Shown here: piece after piece, positions 1 through 7,731 of the stretch | How positions within the stretch are numbered: position 1 is the first letter of the stretch | Layout: every line of letters starts with the position of its first letter | Source: Dehalococcoidia bacterium | GTDB taxonomy: Bacteria; Chloroflexota; Dehalococcoidia; Lucifugimonadales; JAGWBF01 | Assembly (NCBI GenBank): GCA_021295955.1 | Contig: JAGWBJ010000003.1 | Span: forward strand, 124,001-188,000 | Reading direction: 5' to 3' | DNA length: 64,000 nucleotides | The notes under the pieces: model-generated | What the model was told of the DNA's origin: nothing | Seen by the model: the letters and a program-made list of their open reading frames with translations, nothing else | Database searches by the model: none | Made by a program: the position numbers and the translations under genes

Positions 1-1
1 C

Positions 2-463
2 GTGGGCCTCCAGAACGCCGTCTCCGCCGGGGAGCTGAGGCTCCAGTCCACGGACCCCCACGTCCAGCCCCACCTGGACTACCGGTACCTGTCGGACCCG
101 TGGGACAGGGAGCGGACCCGCAAGGCCCTTCGCCTGGCGGCGAGGATCGCCGAACACGAGACCTACAGGGACATCGCGGTGGAGCGCGTCTCTCCCACCG
201 ACGAGGAGCTGGCCGACGACGACGCGCTGGACCTGTGGATGCTCCGCAACGTGGGCACCCAGCACCACTCCTCGGGCACCTGCAAGATGGGGCCCGACTC
301 GGACTCCATGGCCGTGGTGGACCAGTTCTGCCGGGTGCGGGGCCTGGAGAACCTTCGGGTCGCCGACGCGTCGATAATGCCCGACGTGGTGCGGGCCAAC
401 ACCAACGCCACGACCATAATGATCGGCGAGCGCGTCGCCGACTGGATCAGGGAAGGCAGGTAG
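2..463 (+). CDS. GMC family FAD-dependent oxidoreductase, C-terminal fragment (cut by window edge)
   Basis: This is the last ~153 codons of a GMC (glucose-methanol-choline) oxidoreductase; the FAD-binding N-terminus lies left of the window. The C-terminal GMC domain is clear: a GTQHHSSGTCKMG segment carrying the active-site histidine region, then VRGLENLRVADASIMP and a closing ANTNATTIMIGERVAD block that contacts the flavin. Family members oxidise alcohols or aldehydes using FAD. The fragment closely resembles the C-termini of the two complete GMC genes at 17152-20261, so it is a third paralog. The next gene starts about 30 bp downstream on the same strand. The substrate cannot be read from the sequence. 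Confidence 0.93.
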   Translation: MGLQNAVSAGELRLQSTDPHVQPHLDYRYLSDPWDRERTRKALRLAARIAEHETYRDIAVERVSPTDEELADDDALDLWMLRNVGTQHHSSGTCKMGPDSDSMAVVDQFCRVRGLENLRVADASIMPDVVRANTNATTIMIGERVADWIREGR

Positions 464-493
464 TCCTTCCCCGTCTTTTGCGGGAGGGTGCCA

Positions 494-1591
494 ATGGCGG
501 GCGACGGTATTCGCATAGGGCTGATAGGGGCCAACGTCAACTACGGCTGGAGCCAGAGGGCGCACCTCCCGGCCCTTCTACGCCTTCCCGAGTACGAGCT
601 GGCGGCCGTGTGCACTTCCCGCAGGGAGACGGCCGAGGAGTCGGCGAAGCACTACGGCGCTCCCCTGGCCTTTCATGACTACCGGGAGATGGCGGCCCAC
701 CCTGACGTGGACCTGGTCTCCGTCTCCGTCCGGGTGCCCATGCACCACCCCATGGTGATGGCCGCCCTGGAGGCCGGAAAGCACGTCTTCTGCGAATGGC
801 CCCTGGGCATGGACCTCGACCAGGCGCGGGAGATGTCGGCCCTGGCGGCGTCCAGGGGAGTCCGCCACATGGTGGGGCTGCAGGCCCGGGGAGACCCGGC
901 CCTGATACACCTGCGTCAAGTCCTGGCCGACGGCTATGTCGGCGACGTGCTGTCCTGCAACATGACCATGTTTCTTCCGGGCGCCCTGCAGCGGGACTCG
1001 GGCCGGGCGTGGATGGCCGACGGGACCAAGGGGGGCCACACCCTCTCCATAGCCGCCGGCCACTCGGTGGACGTGGTCTGCTTCTGCGTGGGCGAATTCG
1101 TGGACGTGTCGGCCAAAGTCTCTACCCAGGTCTCGGAATGGACCCTCTCGGACACGGGAGAGAAGGTGGATGTGACGGCCCCGGACAACGTTCTCATCAG
1201 CGGGGTGTTGGACAACGGGGCGGTTGCCTCGGTGCACGTCGCCACCGTCCCCTGGCACGGCACCGGCTGGAGGATGGAGGTGTACGGGCGCGAGGGCACC
1301 GTGGTCGCAGCCTCGGAGCAGATGGTGCAGTACGCCGACGTGCGGCTGATGGGGGCCAGGGGAGGCGACGGCGCCATGCAGGAGATCCGGGTCCCCCCGG
1401 GGCTGGCCGCCGTCCCCGCCGATATTCCCCCCGGCCCTCCTTTCAACGTGGCCCAGCTCTACCGGCGCCTGGCCGGGGCCATCCGCGGCGAAGGCAGCCC
1501 GGACCCCGATTTCCGGCTGGCCGTGACCCGACACCATCTGCTGGACGCGGTGCAGCGTTCGTCGGACCAGGGCGCCCGCGTCTCGGTGTAG
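494..1591 (+). CDS. Gfo/Idh/MocA family NAD(P)-dependent oxidoreductase
   Basis: A ~365-residue soluble dehydrogenase. The N-terminus carries a Rossmann nucleotide-binding segment (IGLIGANVNYGWSQRAHLPAL), followed by the family-typical VSVSVRVPMHHPMVMAALEAGKHVFCEWPLG stretch, in which the EKP-like motif reads EWP. The C-terminal half is the alpha/beta Gfo/Idh/MocA substrate domain. Such enzymes oxidise or reduce sugars, inositols or related polyols. I chose ATG at 494 because the GGGAGGG ribosome site at 482-488 is correctly spaced for it; an in-frame GTG at 488 overlaps that site. It sits between a GMC oxidoreductase and a conserved hypothetical gene on the same strand, so a small catabolic operon is likely. 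Substrate unknown. Confidence 0.88.
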   Translation: MAGDGIRIGLIGANVNYGWSQRAHLPALLRLPEYELAAVCTSRRETAEESAKHYGAPLAFHDYREMAAHPDVDLVSVSVRVPMHHPMVMAALEAGKHVFCEWPLGMDLDQAREMSALAASRGVRHMVGLQARGDPALIHLRQVLADGYVGDVLSCNMTMFLPGALQRDSGRAWMADGTKGGHTLSIAAGHSVDVVCFCVGEFVDVSAKVSTQVSEWTLSDTGEKVDVTAPDNVLISGVLDNGAVASVHVATVPWHGTGWRMEVYGREGTVVAASEQMVQYADVRLMGARGGDGAMQEIRVPPGLAAVPADIPPGPPFNVAQLYRRLAGAIRGEGSPDPDFRLAVTRHHLLDAVQRSSDQGARVSV

Positions 1592-1616
1592 TGGAGCAGG
1601 TCGAGAGTCGACGAGC

Positions 1617-2309
1617 ATGAGCACCCTCAGCCAGATGCCCAAGCCCGACGCCGAGCGGTTCAGGAAGGGCCGGAAGCTGTACCTGGTCCCTCTGTTCGTC
1701 GTCCCGATGGAGGTTCCCGACGACCTGGGCCAGATGCTGGACAGGTATTGGACGGGCTCCAACGGGCACATCGCCAGTCTGGAGTCGGCCCTGGGCCCCG
1801 TGAGCCGCATATACCACGAGACGGTCTTCCTGCCGGGAGAAGAGGGGGCCAAACTGGTGGAGCAGATCAACCCCAGGGGCTACGGAATGCTGCGCCAGCG
1901 TCTCGATGCGGGAGCCCACCTGGAGGCCCTGGAGGAGCAGGTCCTGGTGGAGGAGAGCACCGACTGGCAACGGTGCCTCACCGTGGGGCTGGTGAGCCAG
2001 AAGGTGACGGCGTTGGCCATGCAGTCGTACATAGACGTCACCGGCAAGCGTTACGAGAGCATGGCCTCCAAGATAGACGAGACCCTCGAGGAAGACGAGT
2101 CCGCCATCCTGCTGGTGGGGGACAACCACAGGGTCCAGTTTCCCTCGGACATCGAGGTGTTCTACGTCTCGCCGCCGGCCCTCAACGAGATCCGCCGCTG
2201 GATCGACGACCAGATGAATGAGCGCTCCCCGGCCGCCGAGGAGTCCGGTGACCCTCCTCCCACTCCGGCGGAGGCCGGAGCCGAGGGAGACGCCGAGGCC
2301 CCGGGGTGA
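1617..2309 (+). CDS. Conserved-looking hypothetical protein, 230 aa
   Basis: I do not recognise this family. The protein is soluble and acidic, with no signal peptide or membrane span. The first ~195 residues look like an ordered alpha/beta domain, including the segments YLVPLFVVPMEVPDD, IYHETVFLPGEEGAKLVE and ILLVGDNHRVQFPSDIEVFYV. The last ~30 residues are a low-complexity Pro/Ala/Glu tail, probably disordered. ATG at 1617 follows the stop of the Gfo/Idh/MocA gene by 25 bp, and the CoA-transferase gene begins ~45 bp after its stop, so it is probably co-transcribed with both. Coding is supported by normal codon usage and tight packing. Confidence 0.75.
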   Translation: MSTLSQMPKPDAERFRKGRKLYLVPLFVVPMEVPDDLGQMLDRYWTGSNGHIASLESALGPVSRIYHETVFLPGEEGAKLVEQINPRGYGMLRQRLDAGAHLEALEEQVLVEESTDWQRCLTVGLVSQKVTALAMQSYIDVTGKRYESMASKIDETLEEDESAILLVGDNHRVQFPSDIEVFYVSPPALNEIRRWIDDQMNERSPAAEESGDPPPTPAEAGAEGDAEAPG

Positions 2310-2355
2310 TTCCCGACGGCGGGTGTGGGCGTAGGGGCTCTCCTGGTACGGTCCC

Positions 2356-3615
2356 ATGAACGGGCCCCTTCACGGCCTGAAGGTCCTGGAGCTCAGCGAG
2401 ATCATAGCCGCGCCCTACGCCGCCATGCTGCTGGCGGACATGGGCGCGGACGTAGTCAAGGTGGAGCCGCCGTGGGGGGAGCCCTGGCGCCTGTTCCGGC
2501 AGTTCGTTCCGCTGGAAAGCCGCACCTTCATGGCGGTGAACCGGGGCAAGCGCAGCCTTCCGCTGGACCTTGCCAAGCCCGAGGGCCGGGAGATAGTACA
2601 CCGGCTGGCGGCCGGCGCCGACGTGGTCCTGGTCAACTACAGGCCCGATGTGCCTGCCCGTCTGGGGGTCGACTATGAGACCCTTCGCTCCCTGAACCCC
2701 CGGCTGGTCTACTGCGAGAACACCGCCTTCGGCAGGGGCGGCCCCATGGGCCACCTTCCCGGCTACGACATCATCGTCCAGGCCGCCTCTGGGCTTATGG
2801 CGTCGGAGGGCAAGGAGGCCGGGGGCGTGCCCCAGCACCTGTTCAACCCCGTCGTCGACGTCTGCACCGGCGTGGCCATGGCGTGGGCCGTTTGCGCGGC
2901 CCTGTACCACCGGGAGAGGACGGGCTTGGGCCAGCGGGTCGAGGCAGCCCTCCTGTCTACGGCCCTCGCCCTTCAGTTACAGCGTTTCCTCCGGGTGGAG
3001 GTGGAGGACGCCCAGGTCCAGGAGGAGCTGGTCCGCGACCTGAAGAGGGCCCAGTCGGGGAGCGAGGGCTACCGGGAGCTCCAGGACCTGTACCGGGGGT
3101 TCCACACCAACGCCCCTGACAACATCTACTATCGCACCTACAGGACGCGGGACGGTTTCCTGGCCGTCGGTTGCCTAAGCGAGTCCCTGCGGGGGAAGTT
3201 CCTGGAGGCGTTGGGTCTGGAGGACTCTCCGGACCCAACGGCCGCGGTCGAAGACCGTTGCGAAACCGGCGGCGGGGAGCTGGCGGCTCGGGCCGAGGCC
3301 CGGTTCCTGAAAAGGACTTCGGCCGAGTGGGTGGCCTTCCTGGAGGATGCGGGAGTCCCCTGCGCTCCGGTGAGGTTCACCGAGGAGCTCCTGGAGGACG
3401 GCCGGCTGGATGCCAACGGAATGGCCGTCGAGGTCGAGCACCACCTGGTGGGGAACCTGAAGATGGCCGGGGCCCTGGTACAGATGGAGGGGACCGCGCT
3501 GCGCCCCGGACCGGCCTCTCCCACCCTCGGCCAGCACACAGACGAGATACTCGGCGACCTGGGATACGACGAGGCCCGTATCCGGGAGCTGCGGGACAGG
3601 GGGATAACCCGGTAG
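2356..3615 (+). CDS. CaiB/BaiF (family III) CoA-transferase
   Basis: A 419-residue family III acyl-CoA transferase. The N-terminus (GLKVLELSEIIAAPYAAMLLADMGADVVKVEPP) is the family signature. The catalytic aspartate that forms the acyl anhydride with substrate is D138 in GYDIIVQAASGLM. Family enzymes move CoA between carboxylic acids, for example formyl-CoA:oxalate or carnitine-CoA systems, and are expanded in Chloroflexota that degrade organic acids. Length matches the family (~400 aa). It is the last gene of the + strand run starting at 494, and a strong rho-independent terminator follows at 3658. Acyl donor and acceptor cannot be deduced. Confidence 0.93.
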   Translation: MNGPLHGLKVLELSEIIAAPYAAMLLADMGADVVKVEPPWGEPWRLFRQFVPLESRTFMAVNRGKRSLPLDLAKPEGREIVHRLAAGADVVLVNYRPDVPARLGVDYETLRSLNPRLVYCENTAFGRGGPMGHLPGYDIIVQAASGLMASEGKEAGGVPQHLFNPVVDVCTGVAMAWAVCAALYHRERTGLGQRVEAALLSTALALQLQRFLRVEVEDAQVQEELVRDLKRAQSGSEGYRELQDLYRGFHTNAPDNIYYRTYRTRDGFLAVGCLSESLRGKFLEALGLEDSPDPTAAVEDRCETGGGELAARAEARFLKRTSAEWVAFLEDAGVPCAPVRFTEELLEDGRLDANGMAVEVEHHLVGNLKMAGALVQMEGTALRPGPASPTLGQHTDEILGDLGYDEARIRELRDRGITR

Positions 3616-3657
3616 GGCTCCCCGGCTCCGCCGGAGGTGACGGGCTTGCCTCTAGCG

Positions 3658-3695
3658 GAAGGGGCGGTCAGTGGGACCGCCCCTTCGTTCCTTTT
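3658..3695 (+). terminator. Rho-independent terminator after the CoA-transferase gene
   Basis: A perfect 12-bp inverted repeat (3658-3669 with 3675-3686, GAAGGGGCGGTC / GACCGCCCCTTC) encloses a 5-nt AGTGG loop and is followed by GTTCCTTTTT. It lies 42 bp after the CoA-transferase stop and just before the convergent gene ending at 3711, so it ends the + strand operon and may shield it from the opposing transcript. Confidence 0.9.
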
Positions 3696-3710
3696 TCCGG
3701 CCGACTTCGG

Positions 3711-4532
3711 CTAGTCCGCCGCCTCGGCGTTGGCCTTCTCCTTGGCGATCGCCCTCCGCTCCAGCTCCTCCAGCTTGAGGTTCAGAAGGCCCTGGTCCAG
3801 GTCGGCGACTATACCGGGGTACCCGGCCCTTTGGATCATGGCCGGCAGCTTCCCGGCCTTGAACTGGTCCAGGGTCCAGCGAAGGGTGTCCGGCACCAGG
3901 GTGGTGTCCCAGAAGATGCGGTGGTTCTTGTTCCTCGGCCCGTAATGGTAGTGAGGGGCGTTGACGAAGCAGTCGAAGGCCAACAACTCCACCTCCTGGC
4001 CCGCCTCGTCGCCGAGGACGTGGATGGCCAAGCCCCCGTCGTTGGCCAGGTTCCGGAACTCCAGCCCGAACCGGATGACGCCGGCGTCGATGATCTCGTC
4101 TCCACGGTTGTGTATCACCGTGCTCCGTTGGGTCCGCGCCATCTCCCGGGCGGTGACCTCCACCTGCTCCAGCGCACCGGCCACCGTGGGGCCGTCGATG
4201 GTCTCGGCAACCTCCTTGTAGCCGGCCCGGACGATCATTTGGGCAAGTCTCTCCCGGAACTGGGCGATGGTCCAGCCTATAGGGTTGCCCGCGGTGGTCA
4301 CGTCCAGGTTGTAGCGCTCGTTCTTCTTCTGAGGGCCGTAGTGGTAGTGGGGCACCACGTCGAAGCAATCGAACCGCAGAAGCTCCGTCTCCCTGCCGTT
4401 GACCTCGGCCATCACCTGGATGCACACGCCCTGATCGGGGTTGCTCGCCCCGACCTTGCCGCCGTCGATGTTACGGTGGTGAAGGGCGAACTCCACCGTA
4501 CCGGCGTTTATCCTGGTGCTTCCGATCTCCAT
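3711..4532 (-). CDS. Hypothetical protein with two tandem copies of a DCF-PHYHYGP domain
   Basis: A 273-residue soluble protein of a family I cannot name. It is an internal duplication: residues ~1-107 and ~138-240 are homologous. Each half contains DCF, three variable residues, PHYHYGP, two variable residues and KN (55-71 and 187-203), then a W-T-x-x-Q-F segment and a conserved RAGY (102-105 and 235-238). The paired His/Tyr motif could bind metal or ligand, but that is inference. A charged helix ends the protein. ATG at 4532 has a strong AAGGAGGGG site, and a sigma70-like promoter lies at 4581-4609, so the gene is expressed alone. Confidence 0.8.
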   Translation of the reverse strand: MEIGSTRINAGTVEFALHHRNIDGGKVGASNPDQGVCIQVMAEVNGRETELLRFDCFDVVPHYHYGPQKKNERYNLDVTTAGNPIGWTIAQFRERLAQMIVRAGYKEVAETIDGPTVAGALEQVEVTAREMARTQRSTVIHNRGDEIIDAGVIRFGLEFRNLANDGGLAIHVLGDEAGQEVELLAFDCFVNAPHYHYGPRNKNHRIFWDTTLVPDTLRWTLDQFKAGKLPAMIQRAGYPGIVADLDQGLLNLKLEELERRAIAKEKANAEAAD

Positions 4533-4580
4533 GGTCCCCTCCTTCGAGGCGTTTTTCCTGGCATCACTGTGGCAATAGTA

Positions 4581-4609
4581 ATTATAGGACTGGAAGACGG
4601 CTTCCGCAA
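4581..4609 (-). promoter_or_regulatory. Sigma70-type promoter for the duplicated-domain gene
   Basis: On the minus strand TTGCGG (4609-4604) is separated by exactly 17 bp from a perfect TATAAT (4586-4581), followed by the gene start at 4532. Predicted transcription start is near 4574, giving a leader of about 40 nt. Confidence 0.65.
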
Positions 4610-4649
4610 ACCAGGGACCCTCTACCCTCTGCGATCATCGCCATGAAAA

Positions 4650-4895
4650 TAACCCCTGGCGGTCCCTCCCACCCGTCGTTCCGGCGGAAGCCGGAACCCA
4701 GGGGCGGCTCGGACTCCCGCTTTCGGAGACTGTTGCATAACCGCCATACCCGCGAAAGCATGTCCTCGTACTTGATGCGGGGGCGAGTATCCAAATCCCG
4801 GCCTTTAGGCAAGGGCGCATCCAGTCGACCTTCTTGATTTGGCCCACACCCGGAGTTACGCAAGGGTCTCCTTTCGCGGGAGAGACGGAGTGAGC
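4650..4895. repeat. Interspersed palindromic repeat block (inverted copy of 33480-33605)
   Basis: The gap 4533-5058 holds no convincing gene. Much of it is a repeat built of short palindromes of the CCCGC-GAAA-GCGGG type. Read on the minus strand, ~4730-4885 matches 33480-33605 on the plus strand, including GGAGACC, TTGCGTAACTCC, CGACTGGATGCG, CCTAAAG and CTTTCGCGGGTATG blocks in the same order, with ~25 bp extra here. Short ORFs reported in this stretch are not credible. Confidence 0.7.
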
Positions 4896-5058
4896 CGAAT
4901 TCGGTTCTGCACTTCTCTCTGGAAAGGGGGCCGATACGATTCGGCAGCCAGGGGGAGAGGGCCCGGCAGCCGCACAGCGGCTCCTGTCCGACTGGGGGAA
5001 GGGCGCGTTGACGCGAGGGACTCGGGGAACCGCGGGCGCCGGACGCCCCGGCATTCTC

Positions 5059-6363
5059 CTACGCTGGGGCCAGCGCCTCGACTCCCCTGGAGTAGATGGT
5101 CCGCAGGTGTGCCGTGGCGAAGGTGCCTATCATCAGCCATATGAAGATCAGTCCGGTCCCGCTCAGGAGGAAGCGCGCCGTCATCCACGACAGGTCCATC
5201 AGGATCCCGTTCACGGCGTTGAACCCGCCCATGGCGCCCTGGGCGTGCCACGTGTTGGCGCTCATCACCCGCCCTCGAAGCCCGTCGGGCGTGATGAACT
5301 GGACCATACCGTGGCTGAGTGTCATGAACCCCGCCGTGGTGGCCCCCATGAACGCCGCGGCGGCCATGGCCGTGGGGACGCTGAAGGTGAAGCTCAACAT
5401 CATGGGGGCCGCCCCGCTCAGCAGCCCGAATCCCAGGAACAGCTTGCCCCTGATGCCCGCGTCCTGGACCCTTGCCAGGCTAAGGTTCCCTATCATGGAG
5501 CCGCTCCCCACGGCTATCATCAGGTAGGTGGGGCCCTCGAACACCCCCCGCTCGGACAGCATCTTCAGCTCGGTGCGGGAGAAGAAGGGGAACACCGACT
5601 CGAAGGCCATGGTCAGGGCGCAATGGAGCACCGTCAGGCCCACCAGGTATAGCAGCAACGGGTGTGTGTAGATGTACCTGACCCCCGCCACGAGGTTGAA
5701 CACCGCACCACGGCCTACGTCTATGATGCCCCGGGAGACGGTGCCGATGGTGGCCACCTGGTACCATCCCAACGCGTACAGGGCGGCGGGCATGAAGAAG
5801 GCCGGCTCGGGGTCGGCGAAGCGGATCACCGGCAGGGTCAACAGGGGGCCCATCATGCGGGACCCCTGCTGCATGAACTGGCTCAGCGCCACGGCGTTGA
5901 GCAGCCGCTCCCGGGGCACCAGGTTGGGCAGCAGGGCCTGGTTGGTGGGAAGCTCCGTCGCCCGGATGCAGCCGTTGAATACGGCCAGCACCAGGATGTG
6001 GTACTCGTTGATGAGGTAGCCATCCGAGTCTCCATTGAACAACAGGAAGGCCAGCAGCATGGTGTGGCCCAGGTTCAGTGCGTAGGTGACAGCGAGGACC
6101 CTGCGCCGGTCGAACCGGTCGGCCAGCAGGCCGGACAGGGGCGTGACCACCAGGCTGGGCAGGAGGGCCGCCATGGTCGCGAATCCAACCCAGGCGTTGG
6201 ACTCGGTCATCCGGTAGACCAGGGCGCCCCGGAGCACGATGAGCGCCCACGCCGCCGATTGGGAGGTGGCGGTGGCTATCCACAGGCGCCGGTAATCGGG
6301 GTAGGCCAGAGACGCGAAAAACCCCGGTTTGTCCGATGGCTGCCGGTTATCGTCTTGTTCCAC
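5059..6363 (-). CDS. MFS transporter (EntS/MFS_3-like exporter)
   Basis: A 434-residue integral membrane protein with about twelve hydrophobic segments. The N-terminus (YPDYRRLWIATATSQSAAWA) and the cytoplasmic loop GLLADRFDRRRVL between helices 2 and 3 are the major facilitator signature; the overall pattern resembles the MFS_3/enterobactin exporter branch. It is presumably an exporter of a small molecule by proton antiport, substrate unknown. The start is GTG at 6363, with only a weak ribosome site upstream. It is a single gene between repeat-rich gaps; the protoglobin gene lies upstream on the same strand. Confidence 0.9.
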   Translation of the reverse strand: MEQDDNRQPSDKPGFFASLAYPDYRRLWIATATSQSAAWALIVLRGALVYRMTESNAWVGFATMAALLPSLVVTPLSGLLADRFDRRRVLAVTYALNLGHTMLLAFLLFNGDSDGYLINEYHILVLAVFNGCIRATELPTNQALLPNLVPRERLLNAVALSQFMQQGSRMMGPLLTLPVIRFADPEPAFFMPAALYALGWYQVATIGTVSRGIIDVGRGAVFNLVAGVRYIYTHPLLLYLVGLTVLHCALTMAFESVFPFFSRTELKMLSERGVFEGPTYLMIAVGSGSMIGNLSLARVQDAGIRGKLFLGFGLLSGAAPMMLSFTFSVPTAMAAAAFMGATTAGFMTLSHGMVQFITPDGLRGRVMSANTWHAQGAMGGFNAVNGILMDLSWMTARFLLSGTGLIFIWLMIGTFATAHLRTIYSRGVEALAPA

Positions 6364-6494
6364 TCACACCGTCGGGTCGCCAGAGCTTGCCGGTCACGGG
6401 AAGAGTCCCCAGGGATTGTACCAGACCGCCCCAAGGCCAAACAACCGGACGCCTTCCGTCCAGAGGGAAGTGCCAAGCCGCCTCTTCCCTCCCC

Positions 6495-6627
6495 CTCTGT
6501 CTGCCGTCATTCCCGCATTCCCGCGCACGCGGGAAACCGTGCCTGGGCAGTGAAATCATGCCTGGGCATCGATGGACTCCCGCGAAAGCGGGAGTGACGG
6601 AGTCTGGCGGGAGTGACGGAGTCTGGA
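6495..6627. repeat. Palindromic intergenic repeat with a 19-bp tandem duplication
   Basis: The gap 6364-6683 has no gene. It contains GTCATTCCCGC-type palindromes (for example CCCGCGCACGCGGG and CTCCCGCGAAAGCGGGAG). It also has a tandem pair of GCGGGAGTGACGGAGTCTGG at 6588-6607 and 6607-6626. Related units occur at 4650-4895, 25255-25345, 33400-33650 and 38155-38345. Confidence 0.7.
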
Positions 6628-6683
6628 ATGTCGATTCTTGTGCCTGTCGCTCCTGTCCGGTACTCGCGGCGTCGGCGACGGGC

Positions 6684-7223
6684 TCACGGTGTGCCGTCGG
6701 GCTCGGTGATGTAGCCCGCCAGGAGCAAGACCAGCTCCACCATCAGTATTCTGTTCCAGGCCATGCTCGTCCGTAGGGCGAGCTCTGTGTCGTCCATCTC
6801 ACGGAGGAGCAGGTCCCCGATGGCGGACTGGACGAAGGAGATCGTCCCTATTATGTGCCGCGACGGCACCGGGCCCAGGTGCTCCCGGTGGGCCGGGGGA
6901 TAGCCGTGGCTTACCCCCATGGCCAGCAGGTAGCCTGCGAAGCGCTCGTCCAGGTCGGAGGCGGCTGTCTCCCTCAGCCACCTGATCAGCGTGTGCTTCC
7001 GCCGGGCCAGCCTCTCCTCGTCCACCTCGCCGGTCTCGGTCAGGAAGAACTTCCGGGCCTGGGGATAGCCCATGAAGTGGTCGTAGACCGCGTCTGTCAG
7101 GGCCTTGGCGTGCTCGTCGATCATGGGCGCGCTGGCCCGGATGAGCCCCTTGGCGTCCTCGTCGAGGCCCACGAAGGAGGCCATCTCCTCCATCCTCGCG
7201 GGCCAGTTGACCACGTACCTCAT
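6684..7223 (-). CDS. Protoglobin / globin-coupled-sensor-type globin, single domain
   Basis: A 179-residue stand-alone globin of the protoglobin type, with no signalling domain attached. Visible features are an N-terminal segment RMEEMASFVGLDEDAKGLI, the helix MIDEHAKALTDAVYDHFMGYPQARKFF, then RRKHTLIRWLRET and GVSHGYPPAHREHLGPVPSRHIIG. The heme-ligating histidine probably lies in the GVSH to RHIIG stretch, but I cannot assign it exactly. It ends with a hydrophobic helix (ILMVELVLLLAGYI). Family members bind O2, CO or NO and either sense or detoxify gases. ATG at 7223 follows GAAGGTCGG. It lies upstream of the MFS gene on the same strand, separated by repeats. Confidence 0.82.
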   Translation of the reverse strand: MRYVVNWPARMEEMASFVGLDEDAKGLIRASAPMIDEHAKALTDAVYDHFMGYPQARKFFLTETGEVDEERLARRKHTLIRWLRETAASDLDERFAGYLLAMGVSHGYPPAHREHLGPVPSRHIIGTISFVQSAIGDLLLREMDDTELALRTSMAWNRILMVELVLLLAGYITEPDGTP

Positions 7224-7364
7224 GGCCGACCTTCACCGGCGAGATGGGCGAGCAGGTCATGGCGGGAAGTGGCAGCGATGGGCGTCATGGTCCGTACCGA
7301 TGGTAGACCGGGCCGGAAGACGGTGTCAAGCCTGCCCCGGGCCGCCCGAAGCCGCCGCGTCAGC

Positions 7365-7394
7365 TTGACAATGACTCGCTTCCCGTCCAATACT
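7365..7394 (+). promoter_or_regulatory. Sigma70-type promoter for the small-ORF/amidase operon
   Basis: A perfect TTGACA at 7365-7370 is followed after 18 bp by AATACT (7389-7394). The predicted start point near 7401 lies only a few bases before the AAGGAGG site at 7405-7411, so the leader is very short. Confidence 0.6.
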
Positions 7395-7417
7395 GTGCTC
7401 ATCCAAGGAGGTTGCCG

Positions 7418-7621
7418 ATGTCTACTCAAGGTCCCGGGGGCATATCCATGGACGAGTTCAGGCTGATGGCCGAGAGGGCCGGCCTTGGCCTTACCCAGAG
7501 CGAGCTCGAGGAGCTGAAGCCTCTGTACGAGCTGTACCTTCCCCACATCGAGAAGCTCCACTCCGTGGAGCTGGGCGCCGAGGAGATAAGCCTGTCCTTC
7601 CAGGCCGACTGGCCCTCTTAG
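7418..7621 (+). CDS. Small GatC-like protein preceding an amidase
   Basis: A 67-residue acidic helical protein. The central part (GLGLTQSELEELKPLYELYLPHIEKLH) resembles GatC-type or AtzG-like small subunits that wrap around amidase-signature enzymes. ATG at 7418 is six bases after a full AAGGAGG; the TTG at 7412 would overlap that site. It precedes the amidase gene by 110 bp on the same strand. The same arrangement recurs at 13024-13218 with a second amidase, where a protein of similar size and pattern (FELTDEELALVRLEVDAY) overlaps the amidase start. I infer a small accessory subunit or chaperone of the amidase; the family name is not certain. Confidence 0.65.
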   Translation: MSTQGPGGISMDEFRLMAERAGLGLTQSELEELKPLYELYLPHIEKLHSVELGAEEISLSFQADWPS

Positions 7622-7731
7622 AGGCCCGCGTCGGGGAGACCGGCGTCCCGGGTCCCTTTGTCTTAGGGTCCAGACGCCATGGTCCCTTCTCCCGTCCGGT
7701 CGTAACCTAACGAATTGGGGGGTGAAAAGGA

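Noticed and set aside
578-1870. Long antisense ORF of 430 codons opposite the oxidoreductase gene
   Set aside because: It is a shadow of GC-rich coding sequence in frame with the real gene; its composition is Arg/Gly/His/Pro-rich, with no domain. Many similar long antisense frames (for example 7663-9156, 16612-18720, 45704-47332) were discarded for the same reason.
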